From: Physella acuta
Taxonomy: Eukaryota > Mollusca > Gastropoda > Physidae
DNA: 64,000 bases
NCBI RefSeq assembly: GCF_028476545.1
Contig: NW_026733077.1
Span: 248,001-312,000, forward strand
Direction: 5' to 3'
Shown here piece after piece: positions 34,926 to 47,437 of the stretch (the first letter of the stretch is position 1; each line of letters begins with the position of its first letter). Made by a program: the position numbers and the translations under genes. A model generated the notes under the pieces. It was not told the DNA's origin and did no database searches. It saw only the letters and a program-made list of their open reading frames with translations.

Positions 34926-36090
34926 TACTATGTTATACTGTCTATACAGCAGTGTAGCGCTCTCAGCTAGGCCACGCCATTCCTAGATTGATGAAGGAAC
35001 ACCACATACACATCAGGCACTTAGCAGAACATTCATGTTTAGACGCCTGTAGATTACTAAGGGTACTAAACTCAATATAAAGCACTTTGTCATTATCTGG
35101 AAACAGTGTTTCTTCCAGACCTTTTTCTTCGGGGGTCACTAGATATTTTCGGGGAGCAGGGAAGAAGGGGGGGGGGGGCAGACTAAATTTGCTGTGGGAG
35201 GGGTGGACACTAATAAAAATTTTGTTATCTCTATTAGCCACAGAGCTGGCGAACGCACCCGGGTTCGTTTAGATGGTTATACACAGACGGCTTAAAGCCC
35301 TATAAAAGGTAGCTCTCACAACAGTTAACGAGGACACGTACTTAACGTCTAGGGGATACACTCGATGAACTCCTGATACCAACAACACATTTAATCCATA
35401 TATAACTTTTAATATGTGTACAAATTCAAGATAAGACTTATACAGAATAAAATTAATGAGTTAGAATAACAAAAACCCAACTTACAAGTTGAAGAAAAAA
35501 CACTATGTTACACTATCACAGGATATGGCACTCAGGAAAATCACCACAGCTTATACGACACTACTTAAAGCACAAAATATTACTTAAAACCACAAGTAAT
35601 AAAGGGAAAAATGCTGCTTAAAAACTATAGGCTACAAAATAGCGACACTCAAGGCTTTCTCTCTCAAAGATGTCTGGTCTGACTGCTGCTGCGGACTGCT
35701 GCGGTCGGCTGCTTGCAGAAAACTGTGCGCAGACTCTTTTGACACCTGAGGCAACATGGGAGGTCACCTTCAAAACATGAGACTATTGGTTGGGACACCC
35801 CCGATGTCCGAATCAACCAATCGAAATTATAAAATTATTGCACCACAACTCGTGATGGAAAAGTACTGCGTGTTTGCGCCACCGGTCACTCATAGTTGAG
35901 TAATAAAAGTCAAACAAAAAAATACATAACCTAAGTAGGTCACATCTATATAAATCTGCATTCGTTCGGGTGCTGGATGGGGGCAAAAAATCCTTCCTCC
36001 CCCCCCCCCCCCCTAAGAGATGCCTAGAAGAAACCCTGGCTGGAAACAATAAATAAAGATCACACGATTTTTATGAAAATGAAACAATGA
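34926..36090. other. Gene-free stretch with promoter-like words
   Basis: A G run (35165-35180) and a C run (35998-36013). A TATA-like ctataaaaggtagctctcac stands at 35299, and CCAAT-type words (attggttggg, accaatcg) stand at about 35785-35825, but no coding exon follows. It could be a solo promoter-bearing repeat; I cannot support more. Confidence 0.3.
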
Positions 36091-36096
36091 CAGTAA

Positions 36097-36158
36097 AATT
36101 GTTGGAGTTATCTTTCGGACTGTCATTTATGTTGGTTATAGTTTGATTTATTTTCATA

Positions 36159-36252
<94 letters not shown>

Positions 36253-36320
36253 AAATTGTTGAAGTTATCTTTCAGACTGTCATTTATGTTGCTTATAGTT
36301 TGATTTATTTTCATATAAGT
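36097..36320. repeat. 70-bp direct duplication flanking a (TA)n array
   Basis: aaaattgttggagttatctt... and aaaattgttgaagttatctt... (ending ttgatttattttcatataa in both) stand on the two sides of the TA array 36165-36249. The two copies differ at only a few bases. Another TA array lies at 36425-36494. Confidence 0.85.
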
Positions 36321-36416
36321 TAATCATTTTGAACGACAAAAAAAAACTATATTTTTGTGTGTGTTTACGACCCTACAAAAGCTACATAATGTTCATATAC
36401 TGTTATTGAATTACAC

Positions 36417-36496
<80 letters not shown>

Positions 36497-36865
36497 AAAA
36501 TAAAAAGAAGTTTAATCATGATTAAATTTTGCAGCATAGAATCATTTGTAAAGTGTCTGTTTCGTCATAGAAACTAACTAAAAATTCCAGGCAAATACCG
36601 GACAAACACTCAATGATATATTTGCAGTATTTTAGAACTTATCTGTTTGTGATTGTTGATTATTTGCAATACACATAAATCGTAACCTTATAATCCAGAA
36701 AAACAGTAAATAATACAATCTATATTTATATAACCATTTATTTCTTTGCGTGCGTAGTTTGTTTCGAATACAAATTGAATATTTCGACGAAATATTAGTA
36801 TTGCTTTTAAAAGCGCCTAATGTTTTACAGCTATTTCTCATTCTCATCTTCCCTGGCTGAAGTCC

Positions 36866-37186
36866 TTACGCAGTGATAAATGACCATGAATTTCTTGTAC
36901 TTTCTGTAATTTTAACTTCACCCACATCATCTGCTATAAAATTTAAAAAACAAACACTGTTTATTATAAAAATATTTTTTTAAAATTATTAAAAATAAAA
37001 ATCCTGTTTATTTAAAACCGTGGTAGCTAAAGTAAATTGTTAAAAGTTACCACACAATAATGTTATTGTTACCTGGTTTTCTGTTGATGCAATAGCAGAA
37101 TACGGCGATCAGAAAGATAAGGATTAGTGCGCCACATACACTAATGGTGATTACAATCAGATATATCAATGAAGCGTGAAAGTGTG
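36866..37186 (-). CDS. Transmembrane and tail exons of the CTLD receptor
   Basis: Exon 37186-37073 encodes a hydrophobic helix ([20 protein letters not shown], then IAVFCYC) followed by INRKPG, a stop-transfer-like basic end. Exon 36933-36866 adds [20 protein letters not shown], then TA and the stop. No ITAM or ITIM tyrosine motif is present, so signalling, if any, needs a partner. Confidence 0.85.
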
Positions 37187-40100
37187 CTATTTGAATAAAA
37201 CGTATGATTAACCAAAAGTTAGTATAATATTAAAATTTTCTTAAAGAAGCGAATAAAGTGTTCAAATAAGAATTCAAAAATATATACATTTCATGAAAAT
37301 GTAATAATATATTTTAATAATTTAAATTTGTTTTTTACCTAATGCAAACAAGTTATATTGTCACATTTAAAATGCTCACTATACAGTACTAACACTTATT
37401 TAACCATAGAATCTATAGAGACACATACGTTACATCAATAGTAATGTTTTACGTTAACCACAAAAATAAAATATATTTATATCACACGGATCACAAAAAA
37501 GTGTTGAAGTAAAAACTGACTTTGTTTGCTGTCAAAACTTTTCTGACAAATAAATCTCATCTTGGCTTGAGCATGGTGTGTTGTCCATCCGACTGTTGTC
37601 ATGGCAACCGTTTCGTTGGAGCCGGTTCTTGTAGAATTCCACCCAAAATACAACGGTGCCTAAAATTGTATATTTTTTGTCACAGCTAAGGCTAATGCTA
37701 AAAATAGATCGACAAATATAATATGTTAAAAACAGATGTTGATTTTTATGTTTGTTTTCATATTTAACTTATATTTTGAAATATACAGCTAAAATTTTAT
37801 TTAAAATAAAACATTAAATAAACAAGTTTTGTAATTTTGTTAAAGCATAAAATACGGACTAAAACATATAAATATTTAAAAAAATAATTAACCTAAATAG
37901 AATACTTGTAATACTGACATTATTATAAAAACTAATATTTGTGAATGCAACTAAAATAAGGAAAACATTACAACCTGTAATGAGCCAACAAACTGAAACG
38001 ACTCGGACATGTTGCGATACAACCCGATAAAAGCATCTGTGTTGGTTTTCAGAACATGTCATGTAATGATTTTTCTTCGTATCAATGTCAGTATTATAAT
38101 GGTAAATGAAAAGTAATTGATTATTTATTAATCAATGCTACGAGTAATATAAGTAAGTATAATTGTTACGTTAAATTCTATATGTAACATGTGTTATAAA
38201 TAATCATGCAAAAAAAAAAGAAAAATAATAGTTTAGTCACAATATATTTTTCAAAATGTTCAGTTAAAAATCAAAATCGTAACTAAATAAAAAGAAATGT
38301 TTTACTATTGCATCATTTTTAACGCTTAATTAATTAAAAAATAACTAAATTACGCGTGATGAAGTCGTCCATGGCTTGTTCCAAGATTTCAACCAGCCTC
38401 CCTCTGCTCATTGTTGGACCAAAAAAACTATTCTTACAAAACTCTTCCGCCTCTGTGAATGTTTTCTTTGGAAACAACTTGAGGCAAGTGTTGGAATTTT
38501 GGTGGTAAGAACTATTCTTGCAGCTATCTGTATTGAAAGTGAATTCATTGCTCTACATGCAAAAATAAACTTAGCATTTTATGTTTAGATTACGCTTGAG
38601 CTTAAATTTAAAATGAGAAGAAAAAAAATAAAATATTGTGAACTCTTGAGCAATATTTTCCCCTTCCACTCCCCATTCACTCCTCTAAATAAATTTTGTA
38701 AAATTCCTATAGAATGTATAAGTGTACCCCACGGAATTCTTAAATTCCCCCCCCCCCCCCGTGGTGTAGACAAATTTAGCCATATGTTTTTATTTAGGCT
38801 AAATCCACCACTCACACAGACTGTACATCTGGTTGTCCACCAGTCCAAACACCAGCTTCTCGTTTCTTGTTAAATTCTAAAATGTTTTGGATATTGGGCT
38901 TTTTTCTGCACATTTGGTCTGTTTAAGTACAAAATATATAAATTAGTTAAATTCTCAAATGTTTTGGACGTTGTGATTTAAAGAGCATATTTGGTCTGTT
39001 CAAATACAAAATATACATTTTAATTAAAAAGAATGATTACTGTCTGACTAAAACGATTACACTTACAGCATTCACTGTCCAGTATCGTGGTGATACAAAA
39101 CTAGTTTGGCAGACGCCGTTCACTTGTTGTAGGTCCATGTATGGGAAGCAGGGGTCGTCTGTGTGGTTTGTGGGGGAAACGTCTAGAAACAAACATTTTA
39201 TTTCCATTATAAATGTTGTCTTATCTTATACAAAACAGGAGGTAAAACACTATTGATACCACGATTTTCATATTTATTTTGCGTATTGAAATTATAATTA
39301 AAGAGTAGTAATACGTATTGGTAGTTCTTTGAGAAAACAATAATTGTTGTTAATTTTGCGTTATAGCAATAAATTTGGTTTTTTCTTTCTTTTTTTTTCA
39401 CTAAATGGAAGATAACGTGCTTCGTTCTGCTTTTTAAAATGTTTTTTTTTCATTTATTCCACATTGGAACAGTTTTGATACAATTATGATAAATTCCGCA
39501 ACCTATATATGGTGTCCTGTCAAAACGGCCCGAGACAAATCGGCCCCGCCAAAAAAAACCCGTCAAAATAGTCCAGTCAAAAGGGCCCCGACTTATTGGC
39601 TCCCGTCAAATGGGCTCCCGTTATATTGACTCGCGACATATGGTCTCCCGACAAATGAGCTACCGACATTTAGGCTCCCGACAAATGGACTCTCGACATA
39701 TTGGCTACCCACAAAATGACTCCCTACATATGGGATCCAGACAAATGAATGGCATGACCACTATTGGCATAAAAGTAACCATTTTGTCCTACCTTCACTA
39801 CTACTATAACCTCTTTTTAATGCCTGAATGAAATTGCTTTTCATAAAACAACATCAATTCACAAACAAATCAAGCTCTTAACAGCTTAAATCTACGAATT
39901 CTAAAATTTTAATAATGTTTAATTTACAACAGTAAAGATCTGTTGCATAAAAAGCGAGCATAGAAGTGAAAATGTACGATATACATGATGTTTACAGGAT
40001 AACGACATTTTGTTTTGATAAACTACAAGCAAAATGGAGGTAGGAAGGTACAACGTGGACACTTCTCCCCATACACTGAGATGGAACAGCGTATAACCGA

Positions 40101-40505
40101 CTCAATTATGGAAGTCATAGATAGATGACCCTTAAATTAAAACATACTATATTTTATAATAGATAAACTAATATAAAAATAAGGCCTGCCGAACAAGAAA
40201 TGCATACATTGTATTACTTAAGAGTGTTGGATAAGCTAACTCTAAAGAATATTGATGAAGGGGTACCACTGGCATGTGTCATATTCAATGAAACCGGTTT
40301 GCCGGGAGACTTAGTCTCTACAGAAACGATATTGTCAGTGGTCCTTTTGTCTAGAGCCAAATTGACAAGAGCCTTTTTGTCGTGAGCCAAAATGACGCTA
40401 GCCTATTTGTCGGGGGCCATTTTGTGGAGAAATTAAATGGCGGGAGCCTATTTGTTGGGAGTCGTAATGACGAGGTCCGTTTTGTGGAAAAAACTAAATG
40501 ACGGC

Positions 40506-40602
<97 letters not shown>

Positions 40603-43600
40603 CAGTGAGAGAGACAGAGAGAGAGAGAGACAGAGATAGAGAGAGAGGGAGATTCGTTTTCTGAGTACCGATTTCACAAATGAACGGAAACCGGTAAGAA
40701 CAATCGCAGTCATTAATCTTGCTGCTTACGTATATTGTATATATATATATATATATATAGATATGTATATATATATAATATATATCCGTATTCTGATTAA
40801 CGATTTCACAAATGAACGGAAACCGGTAAGAACAATCGCAGTCATTAATTTCGCTGCTTACGTTAACAACTACACAATGTTCCCTGTTCTGCCAGTTGTC
40901 CGGGTTGTTCAGGGACCACCAGCTGTCCTTCGTAGACAGATTCCGACCGGAACTTGTCCAGACAAATACGTTTTCAGTTACCAGGTCGCTCGCTCCTATC
41001 CAAGCTAAGGAAACCAACATAGTATTGTACACATGGTATACATTTTTTATTTACTTTATCGTATACAGAGAATGGCGTGATTTAAGGAATTGTAAAACAT
41101 TTTGCAATTGAAATTTCGACCACATTTTATACTTAAAACCCAGTTTTGCAATCGTTGGTGTACGTCTTTTGGTCTCTCCATAAAACCGATAAGTTTAGTA
41201 CCGATTCTGTTAGGTAGACTCAATTTGATACCTAATGTATAGATCATATTCGTAGGTTTATTTAGACGTTTTAGTTATTTTCGGTATACAGAAGTGGTAT
41301 TTAATATATTTCAGGTTTCTGGTTAAGTTTTTATCGATTTCCTGGAACCAAAATTGGTACTGCGAACATAATGTAATGTATGTTCTGTGTATTGAATAAA
41401 CTTTATTGGGGATTACATCGCTTTATTTTCATTAAAAACATAGTTTTACGTGGATACATTTAAGTTAGCGGAGACATTAACATATTATTTTACAATAATT
41501 TTATTGCTATTATTTGTATGGTTTTCTATGTAAGTACAATACTTGCATAGTATAGGTAGTTAAAACTAGACACATTTCTTTTCACAAAATTGAACCGCAA
41601 TGATTAGTTTCGGGTAAATATGTCTTGGAAAATATTAGTTATTTCTAAGCAACAGATTACACTAAAGATTCAAAAAATAAAACTAAAGTTATGCAACATC
41701 CTTAAAAATATTATTTTTTTAAAAGCAGTTAAAACAATCGATCGGTAAATACTAGAAACATATTTTTTTTTAATCTTCACATAAAGACTACAGTAAAATC
41801 TATTTCTGCTCACCAATAAGTTTAGCTTCTTTGGTTATTTCCTCAATCGCTTTCCTTTGCTCACTGTTAATCGGCTCAGCCAGTTTGCCGTAATAAAAAG
41901 TTGTCTTACAGTACTCCTATAAATATTAACTAGTTTTTTTATAAAATACAAAAATCTAAAAGAATTTAATAAAGATAATTGCAATTTGCATTTGATAAAA
42001 TAAACGTAACTCTACTGAAAGTGTTCGCATTTATTTTGTAAGGGAGATTATAATAAAGGGATGAAACACTATAACCAATGTGTATCTGTGCAAGTAAAGA
42101 TTGGTGTGTGTATTCACAATGGTACGTTGCCTTATGGCTACAGTATGCAGTATATGGTAATTTGTGTTTACATAAAGTTAAAAAAAAAATACGAAATATC
42201 AGTTCTTACATTTGCGTCTGCCCAATTTTCACCAAATGGGAACAATTTGTAATACGTGTTATTTTCTCTGAAGCTTAAGAAATCTGTTTGTGAAGAGAAT
42301 AATTTTGATATTATTATACTGAAAGACGATGTGTAATGACATTTTACTAGGGTGTCAGTTGTGAGAGATCAGTGTTGACTGTGCACATGTGAATTTTAAG
42401 AATTCCTTAAATTGTCACATGTCTGTTAAGATTTAAAAAAAAAATTCAACACTAGTAAAAAGAACGATTACTACAGAAATAACAGTATAGTACAAGTCTG
42501 GGCATATACGGAATAAGAGAAATATGATATGTCTTTATATGATGGAACTGATATGACAGTAGCATGGATGCATGACATACTAGCATAACATTGGCGTGAC
42601 AGCACTAAAATGTTACATGCGTGAAACACTACAATGTTAGTGACGTGACACACTGATATGCTAGTGGCGTGACACACTGCAATGTTAGTGGGGTGAAAAA
42701 ACTAACATGAGAGTAACCTCTAAAGAAACGACACATTAAGGTAACTTCAATGTTGTAACAGCACTGGCATAAGCGTGTTACATCACTGTCAAGTCAAATC
42801 GTGACATCACTGTCATGTCACTTTAATAACACCCTTGTCAAGTCCACTGTAAAGTCAAAATTGTGACATCCATCACTGTGAAGTCCATCTAATTAGGTCA
42901 CAATACAATCATGGTGAAAGGGTACGAACCAGCCTCGACTTGACAAATAAATTGACGTATATTCTTCGGTGATACGTGTCTCCATCCATCCCTCGTGATC
43001 ACGGTACTTGTGAAGAACGTTACACCCTCGACTTGCTTCCACGGCAGATAATCAACTTCCTGCATACATAATCAACTAATTTAAAGTTATATTCCATTTA
43101 TGTTTTTATTAATACATTTTATCCTAATATATAATAGCCCATGTGCGCACTTCTCTCTCTCTGTCTGTCCGCAAAATATTTTCGCCGGATATCACATCAG
43201 AATCTGCTGCGATATATCGAATACTTGATACGGAATTTCGTTGAAAATAATATGGTAGTCGTTTTAAATGTATAACCACAATTTTATTTAAAGAAGAAAA
43301 ATAAAAAATAAAGGCGTATTCAAATGTAGAAAAACAATTTTTTTATGCAACCGGAAAAGTGTTTAAACTTGGGACAAGAACGCATTTAACAATGACGTCG
43401 CTTATTGTTTACACTAAAAAAAAAGAGCACGAAACTAATGACGTCATCTACCGAGTTTAGAATATAAAGAAAGGAACCATTTCATTAAACTTTGATTTAG
43501 ATCTACATCTACGTACGCTATGCAATCTAGACCTATACAATACAATTTTCTAGGCCTAAACTTATAAAATTTACTTTATCTATTTGGATTCTAGATCTAG

Positions 43601-44993
43601 ATCTAGAGATTCTAGATTCTAGACTAGATCTAGAATAATCTAGAATTCTAAATCTACGCAAAAACTGGACGCAGACGCTAGATATTCTAGATCAAGATTT
43701 AGATACTCTACATCTAGACTAGATTTAGATGATCTAGAGCTACGGAAAAACTAGACTTAGATAAAGCAAAGTTGTCGGGCATTTCTCGGCGCCGCAGGCG
43801 CTTCAAATTTGGCAGTATTCTGCCTTGGGGCGACAGAACACAGGGGCCGGTGCCGGTTGGTCGAAAAGTCTACGAAGAGGGGGTCAAAATTGACCTCGAG
43901 TGACCGGCGCCTTATAGGAGCACTACACATAACAATCAATCACTAATTAATTAAGCATTCAAATTCTCAGTGTTTTTGAAAACCTAAGCGAAGCTAGGCA
44001 GCATGCCTAGTGATGTATAAAAATGAATGGGGTGTTTTGTTTATTTAAATTAACATTCCGTCAATGTTTTTCTAAATAAATTTTATGATGTATAAAAATG
44101 AAAGTTTTTTTTTTTTTTTAAATTTACATCCCGTCAAGGTTTTTCTAAAAAAAATTATAATGGATTATAAATAATGAGGTGTTTTGTCTAGTCATTGTAC
44201 TTAAAGTACATGCAACCTAATTTTTGGCCATTCGTTACATTCGTAGGAAATGTCCATTCGTGAACATAGTGTTTTTGGTTTTGTTCTGTTCCCAAGTTGG
44301 TACATTTAAAAAAAAAAGATTCACCGTACCGATGCACGAGTATACAGCTAGTATATAATATAAGGGGCTAGGTAGTGTGTCAGTCATTTATCGCTATAGA
44401 TTCTAGAACCATTTTATTTTTACACATATAAAAAGTTTGCTTGGATTTTGGAAACAAATAAAACTTTATAATTGAGTTTGATATTGTTTTATGTGCTACA
44501 TTTGATTTTGAAAGCGTTTTGATCTTATTCTTGGAATATGCAGGGTATCAATAGCTTCAGTCTACACGCATTCACAAATATTTACGTTTTCGGACAACCA
44601 CTTTAATTCCACCTTCAGATCTATATTCAAATTTACCTCATCAATGGGAACTGTAAGGTTGTTCTGATGGGGGGGGTGTAAGAGGGAGTGTCATGTTTAA
44701 TGTTAACCACAGCTTACATGAGTACTCTCTTTCCAATACAGTCCCCTACTTCTGTTGAGAAAAATTCCAATGCGGTAGGTGGCGTTTTCGTTGGTCAGCA
44801 TGGACTCTGAAAAGTTTTTATAGCCACTGATTATATTCGGAGCCTGAGACAATCGACTTAATTAAGTGCTAAGTAAATCTTGATTTACATATTAATTATA
44901 CACTATAATCAACTTTATAACATGACATCCACATAGGTAAAATTAACGATTACAGTAACAAGTATAGTATGGTATTTACTAAGATTTATTAAA

Positions 44994-45033
<40 letters not shown>

Positions 45034-45278
45034 CGTGCGTGTGTGTGTGTTTGTATATGCATATTTACATTTGTAAAGAGAGAACTCATTTATCAGTATA
45101 TTACCTTTGATGAATTCATCTGTTTCTTGATCCTCTGTATGAGCCAAGTGCGCTCCGCCCGAGAGATCTGAACAATGTTCGACAGATTCAGTAAAATTTT
45201 TCAACAGTTCCACCATCAGAAAACATGAGACGGAATGTCTGTGGTAGATCCAGCCATCTTCACAGCATCTTATACCAG
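36866..45278 (-). CDS. Three-CTLD transmembrane receptor (C-type lectin family), twelve exons
   Basis: Exons, in transcript order: 45278-45105, 44806-44718, 43059-42930, 42283-42210, 41916-41814, 41004-40669 (or to 40801), 39182-39067, 38552-38354, 38036-37975, 37659-37521, 37186-37073, 36933-36866 (stop TAA). Every junction has AG/GT borders and all phases agree (1,0,1,0,1,1,0,1,0,1,1). The joined frame is about 533 codons (489 with the short exon). It encodes three C-type-lectin-like domains, then one hydrophobic helix and a 21-residue cytoplasmic tail. The 5' end is missing: exon 45278 begins in phase 1, so a signal-peptide exon should lie upstream. Multi-CTLD membrane proteins with split domains are seen in mollusc immune and adhesion families; the ligand is unknown. 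Introns host a foldback-like element, minisatellites and a Helitron, yet the frame survives, which suggests selection on the protein. Confidence 0.85.
37521..39182 (-). CDS. CTLD 3 of the receptor, four exons
   Basis: 39182-39067 is a Cys-containing linker ([20 protein letters not shown]). 38552-38354 holds [19 protein letters not shown], the N-terminal CTLD strand and helix with the first core Cys. 38036-37975 holds [20 protein letters not shown]. 37659-37521 ends the fold with [11 protein letters not shown], the last core Cys. The inner disulfide pair and any EPN/QPD or WND calcium motif are absent, so this domain probably does not bind sugar through calcium. Confidence 0.8.
39515..40505. 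mobile_element. Foldback-like element with tandem-repeat arms
   Basis: The left arm (39515-39755) is a run of 15-17 bp units such as gacaaatgggctcccg and gacatatggtctcccg. The right arm (40290-40505) is the same unit in inverted orientation (gggagcctatttgtcgg, gagccaaaatgacgctagcc). About 530 bp of unrelated AT-rich sequence lies between. Long inverted arms built of short tandem units define foldback-type elements. It lies in the intron between exons 41004-40669 and 39182-39067 of the lectin receptor. Confidence 0.7.
40510..40655. repeat. (TA)n plus (GA)n compound microsatellite
   Basis: A TA run (40510-40558) passes directly into GA repeats with scattered C and T (to about 40655). It lies just downstream of the donor site of the CTLD 2 end exon. 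Confidence 0.95.
40669..42283 (-). CDS. CTLD 2 of the receptor, three exons
   Basis: 42283-42210: [20 protein letters not shown]. 41916-41814: [20 protein letters not shown] and a helix. 41004-40669: [53 protein letters not shown]. All four core cysteines are present. NPD stands where EPN/QPD occurs and IND where WND occurs, so this is the domain most likely to retain calcium-dependent binding. The end of the last exon is duplicated around a (TA)n array; see findings. Confidence 0.85.
42500..42905. repeat. Two degenerate intronic minisatellites
   Basis: 42540-42715 repeats a unit near 30 bp around gtgacacactgatatgctag and aatgttagtgacgtgacaca. 42760-42905 repeats words like gtcaagtccactgtaaagtc and gtgacatcactgtcatgtca. 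Both are in the intron between exons 43059-42930 and 42283-42210. Confidence 0.65.
42930..45278 (-). CDS. CTLD 1 of the receptor, three exons
   Basis: 45278-45105: [20 protein letters not shown], then [20 protein letters not shown] and the helix end. 44806-44718: [19 protein letters not shown] (the WIGL-like strand). 43059-42930: [20 protein letters not shown] and [11 protein letters not shown]. The outer disulfide can form, but the inner pair and calcium motifs are missing, as in CTLD 3. Donor of the last exon is GTTCGT, a weak GT site. Confidence 0.8.
43122..44351 (+). mobile_element. Non-autonomous Helitron
   Basis: Starts TCCTAATATATAATAGCCCA after an A and ends gagtatacagCTAG before a T. 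That is the A^T insertion and the 5'-TC...CTAG-3' ends of Helitrons. Near the 3' end, ccgtaccgatgcacg forms a worn form of the usual hairpin. It is 1230 bp with no Rep/Helicase coding. The interior carries a CTAGAT palindrome tract (43560-43740) and a tandem pair of about 80-bp units at 44010-44165. Located in an intron of the lectin receptor, opposite strand. Confidence 0.8.
44997..45030. repeat. (TA)n then (GT)n microsatellite
   Basis: A TA run, then gtgcgtgcgtgtgtgtgtgt, lies just downstream of the donor of exon 45278-45105. Confidence 0.9.
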
Positions 45279-45324
45279 CTGCAAAAGGAAAGTTCTTTCT
45301 ATTCACACATCTCTCTCTGTTTAA

Positions 45325-45565
<241 letters not shown>

Positions 45566-45569
<4 letters not shown>

Positions 45570-47437
45570 ACGGTCAAAGCCCGAAGTCGGCCAATACGCG
45601 GATTGGCCGGCCAATCCGCGCATTGGCCAATATCGCCTCCCATAGGTCGGTCAATGTCCGAAACTTTGCTTGATTTTGGCCTTTCGCCGGCCAGTCCGCG
45701 GACTGGCCATGGTGGACCGGCCAAAGTCTTAATTAGAAGATCATCTGGCTAGGGACGACCCGCTAAAGTCCGAATTAGAAAATCATGAGCAGATTTTGTT
45801 TTTTTTAATGCCGTAAGGATCATGAAATTAAGTTTTTATTGATTATTAATTAAATTAAATGACAGAAACATTCAAATTTTTTATTGTACTATAGTCTCAA
45901 TCAATCAATATAATCATTTGTTTCAACAAGTTGAACTTTTATGGCATTTAGAATTACATAGCAGCTTGTTATTTTTACACTTGCAGCGATTTAATGTGCA
46001 CTTGTTTGTGCAATTGCAGCGAGTGTAGCCTTTGCCCCCAGTCAATGATTGTGAAGATACGATGGTTCGTAGTGATTTTTCCTCAGTGCCAACTGACGAC
46101 AATAAGAGCAGTTTTTCGTGAAGAATTGAAAACTCACTTCTAGCATACAGTTGTTTTAGAACACCATGTTCCGCTCCTAATTTGTAGAAACCGCCCTCGA
46201 CGCTCATGACAACTGCAATCACGCTTCGGGGATCACCGCGACCTCTGTCAACATCTGGAACACGGATGCGTACATTGTCACCCACTTCACCATCTTTAAA
46301 TTTTGTATTTGATGTTTTAAGCATCTTAGCACCTTGATTTTGCAAGCCAGTATGAGCTGCTGACCTGTGTTCCATGATGTCTTGTTTGTTGTGACACAAT
46401 CTGCAGGTAATGTTCCCTCCGTACCCTTCGTCTGCTTCATTGGGTACTCCGCAAATAGCATGGACATCTTTGCCACAGGATCCACAAGAATGAGCTGCAC
46501 TACAATGTTTTTCACAAACTATACAGAATCTGTTGGCCACATTATTGTCACGCAACTGGTCTGGACGTTCCGCCACGGCAGTAGATGTGTTAGCTGAGGA
46601 TGTAGTTGCATTTATGGCAACCTCCATTTCTTGTTCAATGTTCTCAAGATCTTCCTCAGTAACTATTTTATTGAGAGCCTCTCTTGGTAGATTTGAAGTG
46701 CTAAGTCCCACTTTTGCTTTGCATCCAAACAAGGCTTCGTATGGTGATTGTTGGATTCCTTGATGAAAAGAACGATTTTTCATAAATTGAATGAATTTGA
46801 GACTCTCAGCCCAATGAGCTGATTCATTTGTTTGCATCCATGTCATCATCATGTTTTGAACATCTAGGAACGCGGAAAAGTCTTTTGAACGTTCCGCCTT
46901 GTTGCACGTGGTCGGTGACGCCGACTGTCTTTGATTTTGTTCTTTGATGATTGTCTCACCTCGTCATCATGGAGGAGGCTGTCACATACAGTTGTAGCCC
47001 ATATATGGAAACTAACATGGATTTACATTTTTTTCTTTTGACAGCCACCTGCTATGTCTGTCTCATGGTCTGACGGCCCTTTTGATCCATGTCGCCTTGC
47101 ATATAGAATGCTATACAAACAAGAGCTAAACAATACGCTACTCACAATGAAACCGCCCCCAGAATAATTAAAACGCGATCACAACTTAGTCTAGATACAA
47201 CATTGGCCAGGACATCCCGGCCAATGCGCGCATTGGCCGGCCAATGTACAAAATACGCTGTCAAGTTTAAGTACTTCGGACTTTGGCCAGTATGTCCCGG
47301 CCAGTGCGCGCATTGGCCGGCCAATGTACGAAATACGATCTTAGTTCTAAGTTCTTCGGGCTTTGGCCAAGAGAGCCGGCCAATCCGCGCATTGGCCGGC
47401 CAATCCGGGGTTTGGCCGCACTTCGGGCTTTGACCGT

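Noticed and set aside
35280-35830. Solo LTR or promoter
   Set aside because: TATA-like and CCAAT-like words are present, but no paired ends, target duplication or exon could be found.
39610-39831. Repeat protein with SRQM/SRHM units
   Set aside because: Generated by the 15-17 bp units of the foldback-like arm; no start context or partner exon.
42471-42677. Cys/His-rich minus-strand frame that looks like a zinc finger
   Set aside because: It is the translation of an intronic minisatellite; spacing follows the DNA unit.
37521-45278. Immunoglobulin or fibrinogen-related (FREP-type) domains in the receptor
   Set aside because: The FICQ/FICE endings first suggested Ig-like exons. With all exons joined, they fall at the last core cysteine of C-type-lectin folds.
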